Positions 1-13,724 are shown, counted from the first letter of the stretch. The stretch is 64,000 nt of DNA from Epiperipatus broadwayi (GCA_028023455.1 JAQFVV010006246.1:2161501-2225500); one strand, 5' to 3'. The notes: generated from the letters alone by a model not told the origin. Numbers and translations are program-made.

Positions 1-2560
1 ATTTTGGACAAATGTAAAGTATAAATATACAAGTTATTACTTAATAATTTTATTATAAATTCCATTCACAACATGTAACTAATCAATTCTTTTATATATT
101 GTATCACATCTAAATGCTAACATATTCATAACGTTGGTTTTATATTCAAAGTCCTTGAGCTTCTGAGTGAGTAATTGACCTTCAAGTTGATTGTTTTTCA
201 TGCAAATCTTATTCATCAAAATGACTACCATTTAGAATCTTCCATTAGTATTTACAAAAGTTTGGAATACTGCCCTCCCAAAAAGTGAAATAATGATCAC
301 AATACAAGACTTTATGTTCAACCAGACACAATGGTAATGCAATGTGAAAATTTATCATAAAAGAATATTTTTTGATTATAGTCAGGTTCATTTATAACCA
401 GTGTAAAGAGTTTATGACTATACAATGGGGAAAATGACAGTTATATTTGTCCAATAAAACAGTTATGAATTGGAACAACTACCTCTGAAAAGTTTTCACT
501 TATAACCTTTTATCTAAACCATTATGTGAAGTTGGAGCTCCTAACAAAATAATAAATAATCAGAGAAAACCTTCTAAGCAAATGGAAGAACCAATAGGGG
601 AGAATTACGGCTGTGGATATTCAGTGGCTTGTGCAGAGAAGCCAGTGAGTGCTTTATAGTAATTGTTCCAGGGAGAACTGTTACCATTCTTATGAATGCT
701 GTTAAAGAAAATGTGGCTGATGTATCTATAATTTATTTGAATTGCTTGAAGGCATGTAAAGCGATGATTTACATCAGGTTAATAACTGATATAACTTCAT
801 GGATCCACATACAGGTATGTATATGCAAAATTTCAAAAGACTATGAGGTCTAGCCAAATAGTGGAACAAGAAGCATTAGACAACCACACGACATCACATA
901 CAATACTATTTATGTGGCAATGTTTGAATAAAGTATTTGTGATGGTTTTGCAGGCCATTAGATATTTCAGGCTGCCAACATGAATAACCTACATTAGTCA
1001 CTTTATTTTTTTTTAAATCTCTTAGCTTAAATTAATTTTTTATTTAAAATTTATTGTCATACTTAACCCATGTTAGTCACTTTTTAAAAAAAAAAAACAA
1101 AGAACACTTTAGCTTCAATTATTAAATTAATTTTTTATTTAAAATTTATTGTCATTGTTTTGTATTATTTCTGCGAATGTAATTTATAATACATTATATA
1201 TTTATTAGGATTGCAAGATAACTATGTCTCTAAAAATATATAATAAAAACATGACTGCCAATCATAATGTCAGGAATTATTCATAATCAATCTTGGTGTC
1301 CGGATTAATTCTTAAATACCAAAAATAATTATTTGAAATTTATCTATACAGTATTTTGTAAATCAATAAAAAGCATATTTTTTTATTCCTCCAAATCTCT
1401 CTCCCACTCATCCACTACCCTCTTTTCTAAATCCAATAAAAAAAAAATTTAAATCATAAAAGTTTGCCAAAACACTAAAGACCTGTCAACGAAAACCAAT
1501 AGTAATGTATTTTAGATTACAATGTGAATTTATAAATTAATCATAGTAATATTACCACTAGAATAAACTGCATTTTTTGCAAAGAAATCTATAGTTTCTC
1601 AAATAATCATCTGAGTGTTTAAAACAGTGTTTAAGGACTCAATTTAAAAAAAAATTAAAATTTGGTAAACTGATTAGATTGATAACCTAATATTTTTTAT
1701 AAAACAATTTAATAAATTTCATTCTTATAATTAAGTTCTATTTGCATGATAACAAAATATAATTTTATTCATATAAATCTTATAACAATATATTTTATAA
1801 TTGATTTCTGTCCCAGAAATGAATGCACACTTGAACTCACATGTTTAGATATTGTTTTTGCCTTTATGCATGAAAATAAAATAAATAATAGGTCATTACA
1901 CATAAAATATTCCACCTTATATTATTAGCAAACAAACATTTTAATTTGTCTATGACATATATGTGATTATACTTATTTAAATTTCACAATAAAAAAACCT
2001 TCCATTTAATATGTTTTTGCACAGGATTATACACAATCATAAAACTATTGTTTGCATAACTTTCACATTTATATATTTCTGTGTTAATTTTCAAAGATAG
2101 TGAAGTATAAAGTATTTTAAGTAATAATTTAAATATTTATTTTGTTTCTTTTCCCTCTTTTTCAATATTTGGGGGGAGGGAGTCCATGAGAATGGTCAAG
2201 GACTCCAGTTGAATCTGTTACTGGCTCGTTTTAGTTCCAAATTTCCTCATTTAGGGGGTTAAATCTCCTTAAAGTAGTCCTATTTAGAAGAGTAGCTTCT
2301 TACCTATCTTTCCAGATACAAAGTATGTCACCAGTTGATGACAACTAAGAATAAGTTTATTGACTTGCAAATAAATGATATATTACCTTGTAATCTCTAA
2401 AGGACCATCACAATCTGCAATTGAATTAATTTATTTATTTGCATGGTAATTTTATATAGTATATATGCAATGATTATTTAATTACTGTTAATTAATCAGC
2501 CAACACTCTGTTTATGACTGTATATATATTTATATAGATTCATTATATTTACACAACACT
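1..2560. other. AT-rich non-coding sequence, no gene recognised
   Basis: This stretch lies 5' of the first visible CUB exon and is either intron of the same gene or intergenic. I see poly-A and poly-T runs, short AT repeats and many stops in all frames. A 74-codon frame at 629-853 sits in a slightly less AT-rich patch (about 560-960) but has no recognisable domain, and I treat it as chance or as an old repeat. No CUB exon was found here by eye. Confidence 0.5.
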
Positions 2561-2565
2561 GACTA

Positions 2566-2910
2566 GACCAGGCATGGCCAATATACAGCTTGTGTGTTGG
2601 ATCTGGCCAGCTTAATGAGTTTATGTGGCCCATGATTAAGTTTAAATTTAATATTCTCCACACAACGCACTGTGAAAATGAAATAAGTGGTACTTTTAAA
2701 TTGTTATATATTGTAATGATCAGATTTGTATGCCTCACCCCAGACATAAAACTCAATACTTCAGGAGGGTTGCCTCCCAGAAATCTCTAGTTCAAATCCA
2801 AAGTCTATACTTCACAGTACCACCTACATGACAATGCATCTGGCGCTGCTGATAGCATAGTTTCTTGCTGGTGCCAGTGGTCAGAAAGAAGCAAGAGACC
2901 ATATACTAAA
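2566..2910. mobile_element. hAT-like element end and adjoining repeat fragment
   Basis: The segment starting near 2570 (CAGGCATGGCCAATATACAG, then a TTGGATCTGGCC stretch) looks like a decayed form of the common hAT terminal sequence of the type CAGGGGTCGGCAAAC followed by GGCC-rich repeats. That family comparison is from memory of animal hAT ends. I could not place the opposite end or an 8-bp target duplication. The adjoining 2750-2910 part is less AT-rich than its surroundings and contains a GTTCAAATCC box resembling an RNA polymerase III B box, so a short SINE-like piece may also be present. There is no transposase. Confidence 0.35.
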
Positions 2911-3257
2911 ATACATCATTAGATTTGCTAACTAATGTCTATGGATGGTACAAAATATATATATACAATGTGATATAGACTGAGGTAATGCAGAAAATAA
3001 ATAAATATAATCAAAATAAGTAAAATTTAATATCGTTTATTAATTTACTATTATAAAGATGGACGTTGTCTGTTTAAGTCAGATCATGCAATTGAATCAA
3101 TGAAGTATAGATTTAAAAGAAATGCCATTTAGATTTACAATAATGGCTTGTTAATTTATATATTCTCTATATCTCGGGTTGTGTTTAAACACAAGTATAA
3201 TTGGATAAAGAAAGGTTGATTGCAAAGATATGTGAGATGCTTAGAGTGAAATACAAG

Positions 3258-4571
3258 TACACCTTTACCTCACTTAGCGATGGCAATTGGTCCTCCAAAA
3301 CTCATCGTTAAGCAAGAATATCGTAGACAAAATACGTAATTATAATGGGGGTCTATGGGAAAAAAATTGATCGGTTCCAGTGACGTAAAATATCTACATT
3401 GATTTCCAAGCTCAAAGATTTTCTTGATTTTTTCATGACAATGATGACTAAATACGGTATCTAAAAAGAAAAGTTTTATATCACTAGGAAAAAAAATGCA
3501 TATTTTCACTTTAAAAAGTACAGAACAGCAATGAAACTAAATTTGAATTTAAAAGTTTTTATATTCTTCCGCGGAAGTTTTTCATCGTAATGAAAAAAAA
3601 TCTATACTGAAGTGCTTTTTTTTAAAAATTGTATTACAGTATATATTACTACTATACATTTATTTTATTACTTATGTGAAATTATTCAAATTAAAAAACA
3701 ATGTTTAATTATTAATTATTTAATTGAACATATAGAAAAAAAATCAACTTATTTTCAAAGTAAAAAATCTAACTTCTAATTTTCTAAAACATATAGGTAG
3801 GTTTATTTTTCTTACTGTATATTTTTAGTAATGTAATAATGCCCCCCCCCTCCCACCGTTCGAGTAGAAAGATTTTTAATTAAATGCAATCTGTTTTTTT
3901 TTAAACTTTTCTAATTCGACATCATTTTAAAATGTTGTTTTCCTTCTGATTAACGAAGTTACAAAATCAACAACTATTTTTACATAATTATCCAGATTTT
4001 CTAAAATTAATATATCGTATTTCAGAAACACACACACACAGCTTATATTTAGTGTTTTCCTGAAAGTTTGTGATGATGGTATTTTTGTATTATATAAATA
4101 TACTGTATATGTTTAGTATTGAGATAAGAAAATAATGTTTTTGAAAAGAAAAAGGAGAAGGATTTTTAATTTGTTGATATTATTGTAGAACATATATACG
4201 TATTTTAAAAGAAAAAGTGGATGAGCATTTGCTGTGTTATTTATTATATATGATGTATTATAGATAAAGTAATTATAGATATTTTAAGGGTTTTATGAAT
4301 AAAATATTATATGTGTATAGAATTACAGCAAAGTCATTACCTGTATACATATTATAATAATATACTTTTGTTTTTGGGTATAATATAGCTATCTCTGACG
4401 TCATCAATGATGCAAAATTTAAGATGGCTGCCAAAAATTTTTTTTTTAAAATTTTTCCCGATCGTTATAGCGAATAATCGATTGCACATCGAAGTAGTGG
4501 GTACAAATTGATGATGATCGCTATTGCGAAATATCGCTAAGTAGACAATCGCTAAGCGGGGTAAAGGTGTA
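3258..4571. mobile_element. Non-autonomous pogo/Tigger-like DNA transposon
   Basis: The ends form a 22-bp terminal inverted repeat: CACCTTTACCTCACTTAGCG at 3260 onward and its near-reverse-complement, ending GGTAAAGGTG, at 4569. TA dinucleotides sit immediately outside both ends (3258-3259 and 4570-4571), as expected for Tc1/mariner-superfamily target duplications. The subterminal stretch near 3340-3390 (tatggg, then ggttccagtgac) resembles Tigger/pogo subterminal sequence. The interior is about 1.3 kb of AT-rich sequence with a C9 tract at about 3843 and no long reading frame, so transposase is absent. Movement would have needed an enzyme supplied from elsewhere. The superfamily call is inferred from the ends and TA duplication. 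Confidence 0.65.
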
Positions 4572-7500
4572 TTTGCTTAAATAAATTTCATATATTTAAT
4601 ATTTGATACAAGAATATAATATTGAATTCAAGAATAGTGTGGATGAAAACTCGCTGAGCTATAGTATAAGGTAAGGAAGTGATCAAGATGCAGGCAATTT
4701 TAAAAAATATTAAATTTAATATTACAAGAGATCGGTGCTACCAGTGAAGATTTAATGTAAAGGATGGAGTGCAGTACATTGAAACCGTGTGGTTTTGTAA
4801 AATAAAATAAATAATAAAATAAAACAGACGAGATGGCGTCTCACCAGAAATCCGTGAAAGGTTTTGTCACAATATCAGCCTAAGCCTGGCATTCTACCAT
4901 GTAACTCCATGACTGAGTGACTCATGCACAAAATTCCCAGGTATGGCTTTCTAGCACATACTCTATCTGGAAGCTGCAAGAAGAGGGGACAGCCTCGGTC
5001 ATATGTACCCTTGAGAAATGGAAGCTGACCTCAACAACCTATACTCCTACACTGGCAATGCACAAATATAAAGTGCATAAACAATTATATAAGAGAGGTG
5101 AAATCACATCAAGCAAAGGTGCTTAATTAATTCCTAAAAATTGTAAGAAGGTCCACACATTCTCGACCTCAAATTTAACAATTATAAAAGTAAACTTCAA
5201 TAAAACAAATTATTTTAAATATAAGGGTGGGGAATGCATGATTATAGGAATTCATGAGCTTATATGTAATCATGTATTTCTATATTATTCACTTATTTTA
5301 CCTCGCACATCTGCTCACGTTATATTTAAAAAAATGAAAATATACCTTTCTTAAAAGGCAAAGTTATTTAACAATTATTAAGATATAAAATAAAATAGTC
5401 CTCGAACAAGCGATTTTACAAAAAATTAAATGTAGGGTCAGTTTTACATTTAACCCACATTAATATGGCGGCATACTAATTCAAAAGGGGGAAAGAAGTG
5501 ATTCACTTGTTCGATAACTATCCAGGCACACTATCATAATGAAAGAAATAAAACAAATTAGCAAAATTTAAAAATATTAACCCAAGGATAGAAAGAAAAT
5601 CACGCAAGTTAGATTACAAAGATTATAGAAAATTAGGCAGTTTTACGATAGAAAATACATTTAAAATTTAGCTATAGCTTTATGAGAAAGAATATATAAA
5701 TTTCACAAGAGCTCTTGGGTTAATTAATTTACCTCATATGAGAAGTGGGACATTCAATGCGAGCATTGTTCTTCGGTTGACTTGAATTGGCTTTATTTTC
5801 ACTTGTTTGATGACAGCAGCATTTACTTGGATGTTTACAGCAGCTTCTTTGGTCCAGGTTCAAACTTGGTTACATTTTTAGCAGCAGTGGCAGTTTACAG
5901 TAGGTTTCCTTAGGTAAAGGGCTACATGCTACAGGATGGACATTCCTGAGAAGAAAGATTGCTATCTTGCCGGCCTCTACTCCAACATTCTAATTTCCCT
6001 TCGCAAAGACTGATATTTTACAGATTTATTGAAAATTAAAGCGGTTTTGGCTTTTTGGTATACAGAGTTTCACTAAATTCAATTAATAAATTCTCCAAAT
6101 AATATATTCAGTTACTAATTCAACTGAATAATAATCTAAAATAATATCTCAAAATAATTCAACTAATAAAATCACAACTAATTAAACATCAACTAATCAA
6201 GAATTCAACTGATCAAGAGTACTAATTAATAAATCCAGCTCTCTATATACCAAGGGAGCTCACAATAGAACTACCCCACAGTGATCAATCCAGAAACAAA
6301 AATAGATTTGCTATAAAATAAATGCTGTCATTTATTTTATCCGAATATCTAAAAGAATACAACATGATGTTATAATTAATTTTACTATTGTTGTTTATAT
6401 TTCGGATTAAAACTTTGTTTCAAACATATTTTAATTAAAAAATACCAGGACATCTGTTGTTTAGCTTGATGGCCAAATATTTAAGCCACTAATGTATTTC
6501 AGAAATCTTCCCAACCCTCATTTACTTTCTGCATAAAATTTGTGGCATGATTTTAAAATCTAAAATAACAACCTTATTTACCTTTTAAATTCTTAATGTT
6601 TAAATCTATTTAAAGTTTAATACTATTTTAAATTAAATGAAAACAAATATTATGAATGTAATATTTCTAAATAAAGAGATTTAAACAAAACAACTTTAAA
6701 TATTATTTTTCTTAAGTTTTAAATTATATTATCACAGTACGTGTGTAAATACGACTTATATGACCTACTTTTTAAAATGAATATGTATACGTGTACATAC
6801 AGTTTATAACATGTATACGGAAATTATTAAATTATATATATATATAACACGAGCATTTATATTCGTCTAAATTAGGCGGGATTTTGGTATATAAGCGTGG
6901 TACAGACACACTATGATAAATTGGGCTTTAAATTAGGGCATAAGGGCAGGAAAGGAATTACAAAGGTGAAACAAAGATCTGCAAAGCAAATCTTACTGCT
7001 TCAATATAAACTACGATATCTAATCATTGTACAACAATGAAAGTTAAAATCTCAGCTACTCAGACATGGAAGCATCTTTGATTATTGGAAATCGAGATAT
7101 GATATGCAGAAAAGATAGTGATATGTGGAAAAGAATTCCATGTGTGACTAATCAAGGGTTAACTTTCAATAATTGGTCGGATGGATTCGCAATATTTATT
7201 TTTTTTAAAAATTCCATTATAAAGATTTACAACTTTTTTACTCATCTGTACTCGGTATGAACTGTTTGATGTTTAGTGGTGATATGAAACCCACATTCTT
7301 GTGGGCAGAGTTGGCCAGTGTGTACCCAAAGTCATGCAATTCGTTATTTTTGTGGTCAAGTGTACTGAGTCATGTGGCATTATAGCATAGACAATAGCTG
7401 CAGCTGATAACTGAAAACGTGTCCAGACTGTTTGTAAAATGAAGTAATTGTTTTATTTGTGATATAACCCCTTCAAGCTCATTCTATTAATTAAATATTG

Positions 7501-8740
7501 TTTTGATTGATTGTGATACAGTTTGGATATTTATATGGTATGTAATTATATTTTTAATATACAATTGTATATTAAAAAAAATTTTCACTCTAGGGATGAT
7601 TTCCAGAAAACGAAAAATTGATCTTGAAGCTCATTCACATATATTATCTTGTAATAGCATTTAATTCATGTTATAGTAAATTTTTCTAGAGTGAAAGGGA
7701 AATAACAATGAAGAATGAAAATTATATATGTAATGTCTGTACTTTTAAATTTTAAATTTATTCATGCACAGACAGTCAATTCCTCCCCTCACTCCTGAAA
7801 TAATTTGTAAAGCTAAAAAGTTGTCTTATAATTTTGTGGTCCCTAATAATTTTAAACAGATCTTAAAGATGGTGATAAGACTTCTTCATTCCCATCAGGT
7901 ATTTTTTTTTATTCACTATTTTGTTGGTGATAGATTCTCCACTATTTCAACTACTTGATTGCCTGATTCAGTATCAAAGAGTGTTTTTTGTGGCTATTAG
8001 CTGATTTTCCTTGGACACTGTTTTTGACATCTCACTTTGGTGTGATAATAAATGATTGAGGCATCACTTTAAGTGTTTTTTATTTATTTTTCATTTGGAA
8101 TTAATCTGATGTGTTTATCCAGTACTTTCATTATTATACCAGAAAATATGTTTTTCTTAAAATAGTTCTTATCCAAATTTGGTTGCTGGCTTTAAAATTT
8201 TCATGGTCTAAATTGTTTTTACCATTTACATATTAGCAAATAATAATTTTGACAAATGCATGCAAAATTTTTAATGAATTAATAATTCTGTCAGTGTCTT
8301 CATTGATGATAAGCATGGTGTAAAATATTAAAAAAATATTGCATCTAATAGTTTTATTATTTGTATTCTTGTATGCCATTTTATTCAGCATCAATTTAAG
8401 CTGGTGAACTGCCTTTTTGCTAAATCATCAGATTGGTACAGCAATATCAAAACCAAATGTAATCCCTTATCAGTTAAAAAATTCTTAAACATTTGTGATG
8501 CAAAACCTGTTATCAGTCACAATAATTTCTGAGTATTACTGGCTTGTGAAGATTTCTTATAGTGCTCTGAGATTCCATACAGATATTTTTGAATGAGTTT
8601 ATATTCTATCCATGTGGTATTTTTCAAAGTGTTTGCAACAATGTATTATGTATTTTAAGTAGTCATTGGTAGGCCAGGCCAGCCGCTTGGTGATGTTATT
8701 ATCTGTCAAAAACACACTATTATAACCATTCTGGGCTGAC
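4572..8740. other. AT-rich non-coding sequence with scattered repeat fragments
   Basis: No gene is recognised. Patches of higher GC at about 4830-5120 and 5760-6000 look like old repeat fragments but match nothing I can name. A short inverted pair with core CGAACAAG / CTTGTTCG lies at about 5402 and 5508 and may mark a small MITE. CACTCTAG and CTAGAGTG form another short inverted pair at about 7585 and 7688. Frames of 60-69 codons here have no domain character. Confidence 0.45.
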
Positions 8741-8749
8741 ATTTTGCAA

Positions 8750-9420
8750 ACTATTTTTAAACAATTTATGAACCAACATTATTTTCTAAAATGGAATAAT
8801 TACATTTTTAAATTACCTTATACAATTCAGCGCATAGCAACATTTTACAAACTATTTTTAAACAATTTACAAACCAGCATTATTTCGAAAATGGAATAAT
8901 TATATTTTAAAATTAGAATACACATTTCAGGCAGAGCATAGTGCTGAAATGTGCAAGGAGGGGGACTGATGGTTTTGCCGATCTGAAGGATCATCCAAAA
9001 AATGTAGTAGTCTGATCAAATCTAGATTATGATTTACAAAACAGTGTGCAACAATTCACACATTTTATTTGTCACAATTTATGAACCAACATTATTTTCT
9101 AAAATGGAATAATTACATTTTTAAATTAGATTAGACATTTCAGTCAGCATGTACTGCTAGAATGTGCAGGGAGGGGGACTGATAGTTTTGCCAATCCAAA
9201 GGATCGACGAAAAGATGCAGTAGCCTGATCAAATCAAGATTATGATTTACAAAACAATGTGCAACCTCACACATTTTATTTGTTTCATAACTGTTCTTTA
9301 TCTGAAAAAAAAAACCCCAGTATTATAACCATTACAGACTGCCATTTTGCTAAAATATTTTTAAACAATTTAGACCCAACATTCTTTTCTAAAAAAACAT
9401 TTTAATATTTGCCTTTTTAT
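8750..9420. repeat. Local tandem duplication, imperfect copies
   Basis: The phrase AAACAATTTATGAACCAACA and its variants recur at about 8759, 8859, 9075 and 9367, each followed by variants of ttctaaaatggaataatta. Between copies a second shared block (AATGTGCA, AGGGGGACTGAT, GATTATGATTTACAAAACA) occurs at about 8950-9060 and again at 9160-9270. The arrangement is therefore a direct duplication of roughly 200-300 bp with extra partial copies. No reading frame runs through it. The copies differ by scattered substitutions and small indels, which implies age. Confidence 0.7.
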
Positions 9421-9599
9421 ATATACAGTTGCTTTATCATGCTTATGTATTGACCTGCTAGAATTGTGTGACAGCAACTAGGGAAAACTTTACGCTTAAA
9501 GGAGTTCTCCAAAAATATTAAATGCTCTTATAATTTTGAAATGGTCTTACATATTTTCATTGCTGTTATAAATAACTATTGATTTTCCATGTTGTCAAT

Positions 9600-9870
9600 G
9601 TAATATTGATAATTTTCTTTATTTGTAATTTAAATTTGCATATGTTTGTTCATTTGCATAGTGAAGTAGTTTCTTCCTTATAACTTAAAACAGTGCATTT
9701 TCAGTGAAGTTCACCATAATCACAGCTCTCTTTTGTCTCTGATTATGGTGAGCTTTACTAAAAGTGCATTTAATTTTAGGTTACAAAATAGATGAAAGAA
9801 AGCACATCAATATGCAGATGAACAAATGTATGCAAATGAAGGGGAAATCAATATTATAATAGATATATAG
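9600..9870. repeat. Long imperfect hairpin (diverged foldback element)
   Basis: Arms run outward from a short loop at about 9728-9738. The inner stem pairs TTCACCATAATCA (about 9710) with TGATTATGGTGAG (about 9740). Pairing continues outward through GTGCATTTTCAG / CTAAAAGTGCAT, TAACTTAAAA / TTTTAGGTTA and CATATGTTTGTTCATTTGCATA / TATGCAGATGAACAAATGTATG. Arms exceed 100 bp with many mismatches and small gaps. The central 80-90 bases resemble a miRNA-precursor fold, but an old foldback MITE is the simpler reading. Confidence 0.65.
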
Positions 9871-10209
9871 TATTTATATCAATAGTTCTAAAGCTAACTG
9901 TTCATAAATCATATAATTATGGATTTTCACTCACCTTATATATATATATGCATGTACATGTGTGTGAACCAGATAATATAATGTTGAAAATTACTGTGAA
10001 AACAGAAAGATAAATGTTTATATTAATAAGTTTGTTATTGCAAATATATATATATATAATGATTATTATAGCAAATAGTTAACTATATTTGACATAATTA
10101 ATCCAATTCTATCATGTTTCAATGTGATCCTAGTAGTAAGACTGTTAACAATCAAAAAAATCTGTATTGTTTTTTTTTAAGTTCTTTTTATTTTTACAAT
10201 ACATTACAG

Positions 10210-10391
10210 GATGTGGAGGTATTTTAAAAAATGATAAAGGGATGTTTTCCTCACCTAATTATCCCAATAATTATCCAATAAACAAAACCTGTGAATGGAA
10301 AATTACTGTTGAATATGGTAAATCAGTTCAGCTAACAATTCGTAACATTGACTTGGAACCAGAAAGAAATTGTTCCTTTGATGTTCTGAAG
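10210..10391 (+). CDS. Cubilin-like CUB-domain exon 1 (first half of a CUB domain)
   Basis: An internal exon encoding the N-terminal half of a CUB domain, an extracellular beta-sandwich module used for ligand binding. After a TTACAG acceptor the reading starts in phase 1 with GCGG, followed by FSSPNYPNNYPINKTCEW, the typical CUB opening with the first cysteine pair. It ends with NCSFDVLK at a GTAAAA donor in phase 0. The NIDLEPE stretch matches the usual F-x-L-E strand. NKT and NCS are possible N-glycosylation sites. The second half of the domain is the exon at 27392. I see neither signal peptide nor start codon, so this is an internal exon of a gene extending to the left. Consecutive CUB domains without sushi or EGF modules favour a cubilin-like endocytic receptor; other multi-CUB proteins are possible. 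Confidence 0.85.
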
Positions 10392-13238
10392 GTAAAAATC
10401 AAATTGATTTTTAGATTTATTATCTAATTAATTTGAAAATTATTGTTGGGTATCTAAAGTAAAAATTACATTATTAGAAAATTTTTAGATTATTCATATT
10501 TCTGACTTATTATTATTATTATTATCATCATCATCATCATCAAATATGGTTTTATAGTTTATATTTCTATCTGATCATCAATTTGCTGTATTTTGCTAAA
10601 TGAAAATTAGTAATTGCCTTTCTCATTATACATAATAGTTATTTTTATAATAATCACAATTATTAATATTATTCTGTTTTATTTATGCAGGTTGATTATA
10701 ATATAAGACTAATTTATTAAATTTCCAACTTTTGGGACAATTGACAATTTGTTTTTCTGGTGCTATATAGATACATTTTTAATCCATTCTGAATGTCTTC
10801 TAATGTGTGCAGTCTAGAAAAAAGTCTTCACTATAAAAATGAATAGAATGTCATCAGTGGACTTTCTGGTCACCAAATTTACTGTTAAACTTATAATTCT
10901 CAAAACAGCATAATAAACATAAATTTATGACCTTGAATTCATAAAGTAGTTGACGTGATTTAAAAATATAATATGTTTATGGTAAGAAGATATTTGGATA
11001 AGAAATATATACTATAATAAGAAAACTTCATTCATCAGACAATCCACGCTTGATAGCTTTCTAAATGGAAATTTATTCATGTTGCTGTTCATCTAATATA
11101 TGATTGAAAATCCTTTACTTATTAATTCAGCATATGGAATTTTTTTAACCAGCTCTTAAATGAGTATTGAAATAAAATCTACAGATATTCCAATAGAGTA
11201 TAAGTTACTTAAAACTTTTCAATTCTTTTACTGATCCAATAGATTTGACAATCACTAATCGTGGTTTATGGATTGTGAGTGGTTAAAGCTATATAACTTA
11301 CAGATTGTTCAATGTTTCTTAAAGTATTTGCATGACAATCCCAATTATCATCATTGAACTTTATTGTAAGGTTATTTATAAGAATTAAGTCAGATTACAA
11401 TTAGAAAATAGACTATAATCAAAAATTATTTCTGAGTAGCATTGGATGATAATTCTGCTTCAGACTATTGGCACAGATGATTATTTTCAGTGAGTGGAAT
11501 TTATACATTGTTTAAAGGAAAATGTAAACATACTGTCATAGTGATGTTAAGAATCAAAACCTGACTTTAAAAAACAAGATAATTAAATAATGTCATCAAT
11601 GTAAATAAATTTCTTCTATTATCTTTCTGAAAAATCACTTTCAAGTATATTAAAATAAAATAAATGAGAAGACTAAAATTTGTGAAAAATATTCTGTAAA
11701 ATTCGATTTTTATATGCCTATTTGGGAATATTATATATAAAAAAAACATTTTTTAAAAAATTACATCAATATAGATTTTAATTTATTTATACAAGACTTT
11801 TCAATATGAGTAACCTGATTTTCAAGTATTTAAATAATTCTTATTAAGATTTTTTCAAGCAATTTGTAGGAAATGCATAATAATAACATTGGGAAATTGT
11901 ATTTTGGATCATTATTAGTTTTTTTAAGTCTTAAGATTGTTATAATTTTACTTTGATGCCAAACTATTTGAATAGTTTTTATATTAATAATATTGAACTG
12001 ACTTTAGATACTTAAAGTTTGAAATCTGCTCCTTAGAGCTTTCCAGGATAAAGATAAATAAGGACAGATTCAAATCACTAACATCTATTGGTTTTATTAA
12101 ATGACGATATTGAAACATTATAGAAAAGTTTGTAGCTGTAATAATTTTTTCTCCTGACTCTATTAATCTTGGGCTAAGTTTGGTGTAGATGATTGATAGT
12201 GTCAATAGTAGTCACAGGAGTATTTCTTTTAGTCATGGTTATATATCTAACAACTCCACATGAAAAGATCAGGGTTTATGATTAGATGCCATAATTTTTG
12301 TTTTTCAACAATCAAAATTCTCCTCTTTTTTTAAATCTAACTTTGTAATTTTGACAAATTTTTCAGTTCTTTAGTTGACAAATATTTCCAATTTGAAATG
12401 AATTGCTTTCAATATTTTCAAGATTTCAGTCATTTGGCTGAAGTAATATATTATATACATGTTTTGTAAAACAATACTTTCTGACATTTGAAAGTTTGCT
12501 TTAACCTTCATTGTTTATTTTCTAAAATTACTATGAACTCTCTTATAAATTGAAAAGGTTTAGGAATTTTAGTTAGAAAATACAGTAGGACCAGTTTGTC
12601 TTGAAAAATTTGGTAACATTGCATCCATAAAGATTATTTATCTGAAAGGTGATTGATACATTATTAGAAATATCATGTAGTAAAGATGGTTAAAATAATA
12701 TAGAAAATCATTACTGCTAGATGGGTTGAGGTCAAAGGCAATAAACCATGTTTAGCATGCATCCTGACATTAATAAAGATGAAGTCAATGATTATAAGAG
12801 AATACCAATTATTGGAAATATGAGGACTTTCTTTCAAATACAACTACATTTATGTTATTGCTTTTATTCTGGTAAATTCTCAACACTTAGATGAAGTAAC
12901 TTTATTGTGTGTTCTAGTTGAAGAGATTATTTTACAAAGATTATATCTGGCAGTGGAGATAATCTAATTGCAAACATTATGTATTCATTTCTCAATTTTA
13001 AATTCTAGTATGATAATAATAATAGAATTCTTATAACATTATTTTTCTTATGGCATTATTAAATCCATGTAATACTAATATCATTTACTTCCTTTATTAC
13101 TTTTACAATTCTTTATTTAATTATAACCCACTATTCATGGTTTTGATTGCCCCAACAATCTTCTTTAGAACTATAACAAACACAGTACAAATACATAACT
13201 ATAAATATACTTGAATGTATAATTTTACATTATATATA
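10392..13238 (+). other. Intron of the CUB gene, 5' part
   Basis: The intron runs 10392-27391 (about 17.0 kb) between a GT donor and an AG acceptor. This first section is AT-rich and contains an ATT/ATC microsatellite at about 10509-10543. I recognise no coding sequence and no intact mobile element; frames of 60-73 codons on the minus strand at 11567-11749 and 11984-12205 are low-complexity. Confidence 0.6.
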
Positions 13239-13724
13239 TATGTCCATAGATGGCGTTCTACCAAAAACACCGATCAAGCGTATGTTTTGTTTACATAAAC
13301 GTCAGAGCAGTATTCACTATCTCTAACTATAATTCCACTTTCAGATCATGATTTCAAGCTATTTGCTATCATCAGTGAAAGACAGGAATAAAGAAACTAG
13401 ATCTAAATACAAACTCTGAGCGTTTATGAAACAATTTCTATTCAGCTTGCAAGCGTGATTCTTTTAGACACGTAATGTCTTCAAACTCAGCATAGCAAAC
13501 CAGATAGCTATATGGGTCTGAATAGAAACTGTTTCATAAACGCTCAGAGTTTGTGTTTAGATCTAGTTTCTTTATTCCTGTCTTTCACTGATGATAGCAA
13601 ATAGCTTGAAATCATGATCTGAAAGTGGAATTATAGTTAGAGATAGTGAATACTGCTCTGACGTTTATGTAAACAAAACATATGCTTGATCGGTGTTTTT
13701 GGTAGAACACCATCTATGGACATA
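13239..13724. mobile_element. Foldback MITE, family A, 207-bp arms
   Basis: Positions 13239-13445 are the near-perfect reverse complement of 13518-13724, with a 72-bp loop at 13446-13517. The ends read TATGTCCATAGATGGCG and CCATCTATGGACATA. Just inside lies the conserved block ACCAAAAACACCGATCAAGC, inverted at the right end. The same block forms the ends of the repeats at 31373-32197, so this is a dispersed family. The loop contains GTCTTCAAACTCAGC and CCAGATAGCTATATGG, also shared with the 31-kb copies. No protein is encoded. Target duplication cannot be read because the left flank is an AT repeat. Confidence 0.85.

Noticed and set aside
629-853. 74-codon frame in a less AT-rich patch
   Set aside because: No domain, no splice context and no neighbouring exon; probably chance or repeat-derived.
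10200-10545. CRISPR-like or satellite array at the ATT/ATC run
   Set aside because: A simple trinucleotide microsatellite in an animal genome.
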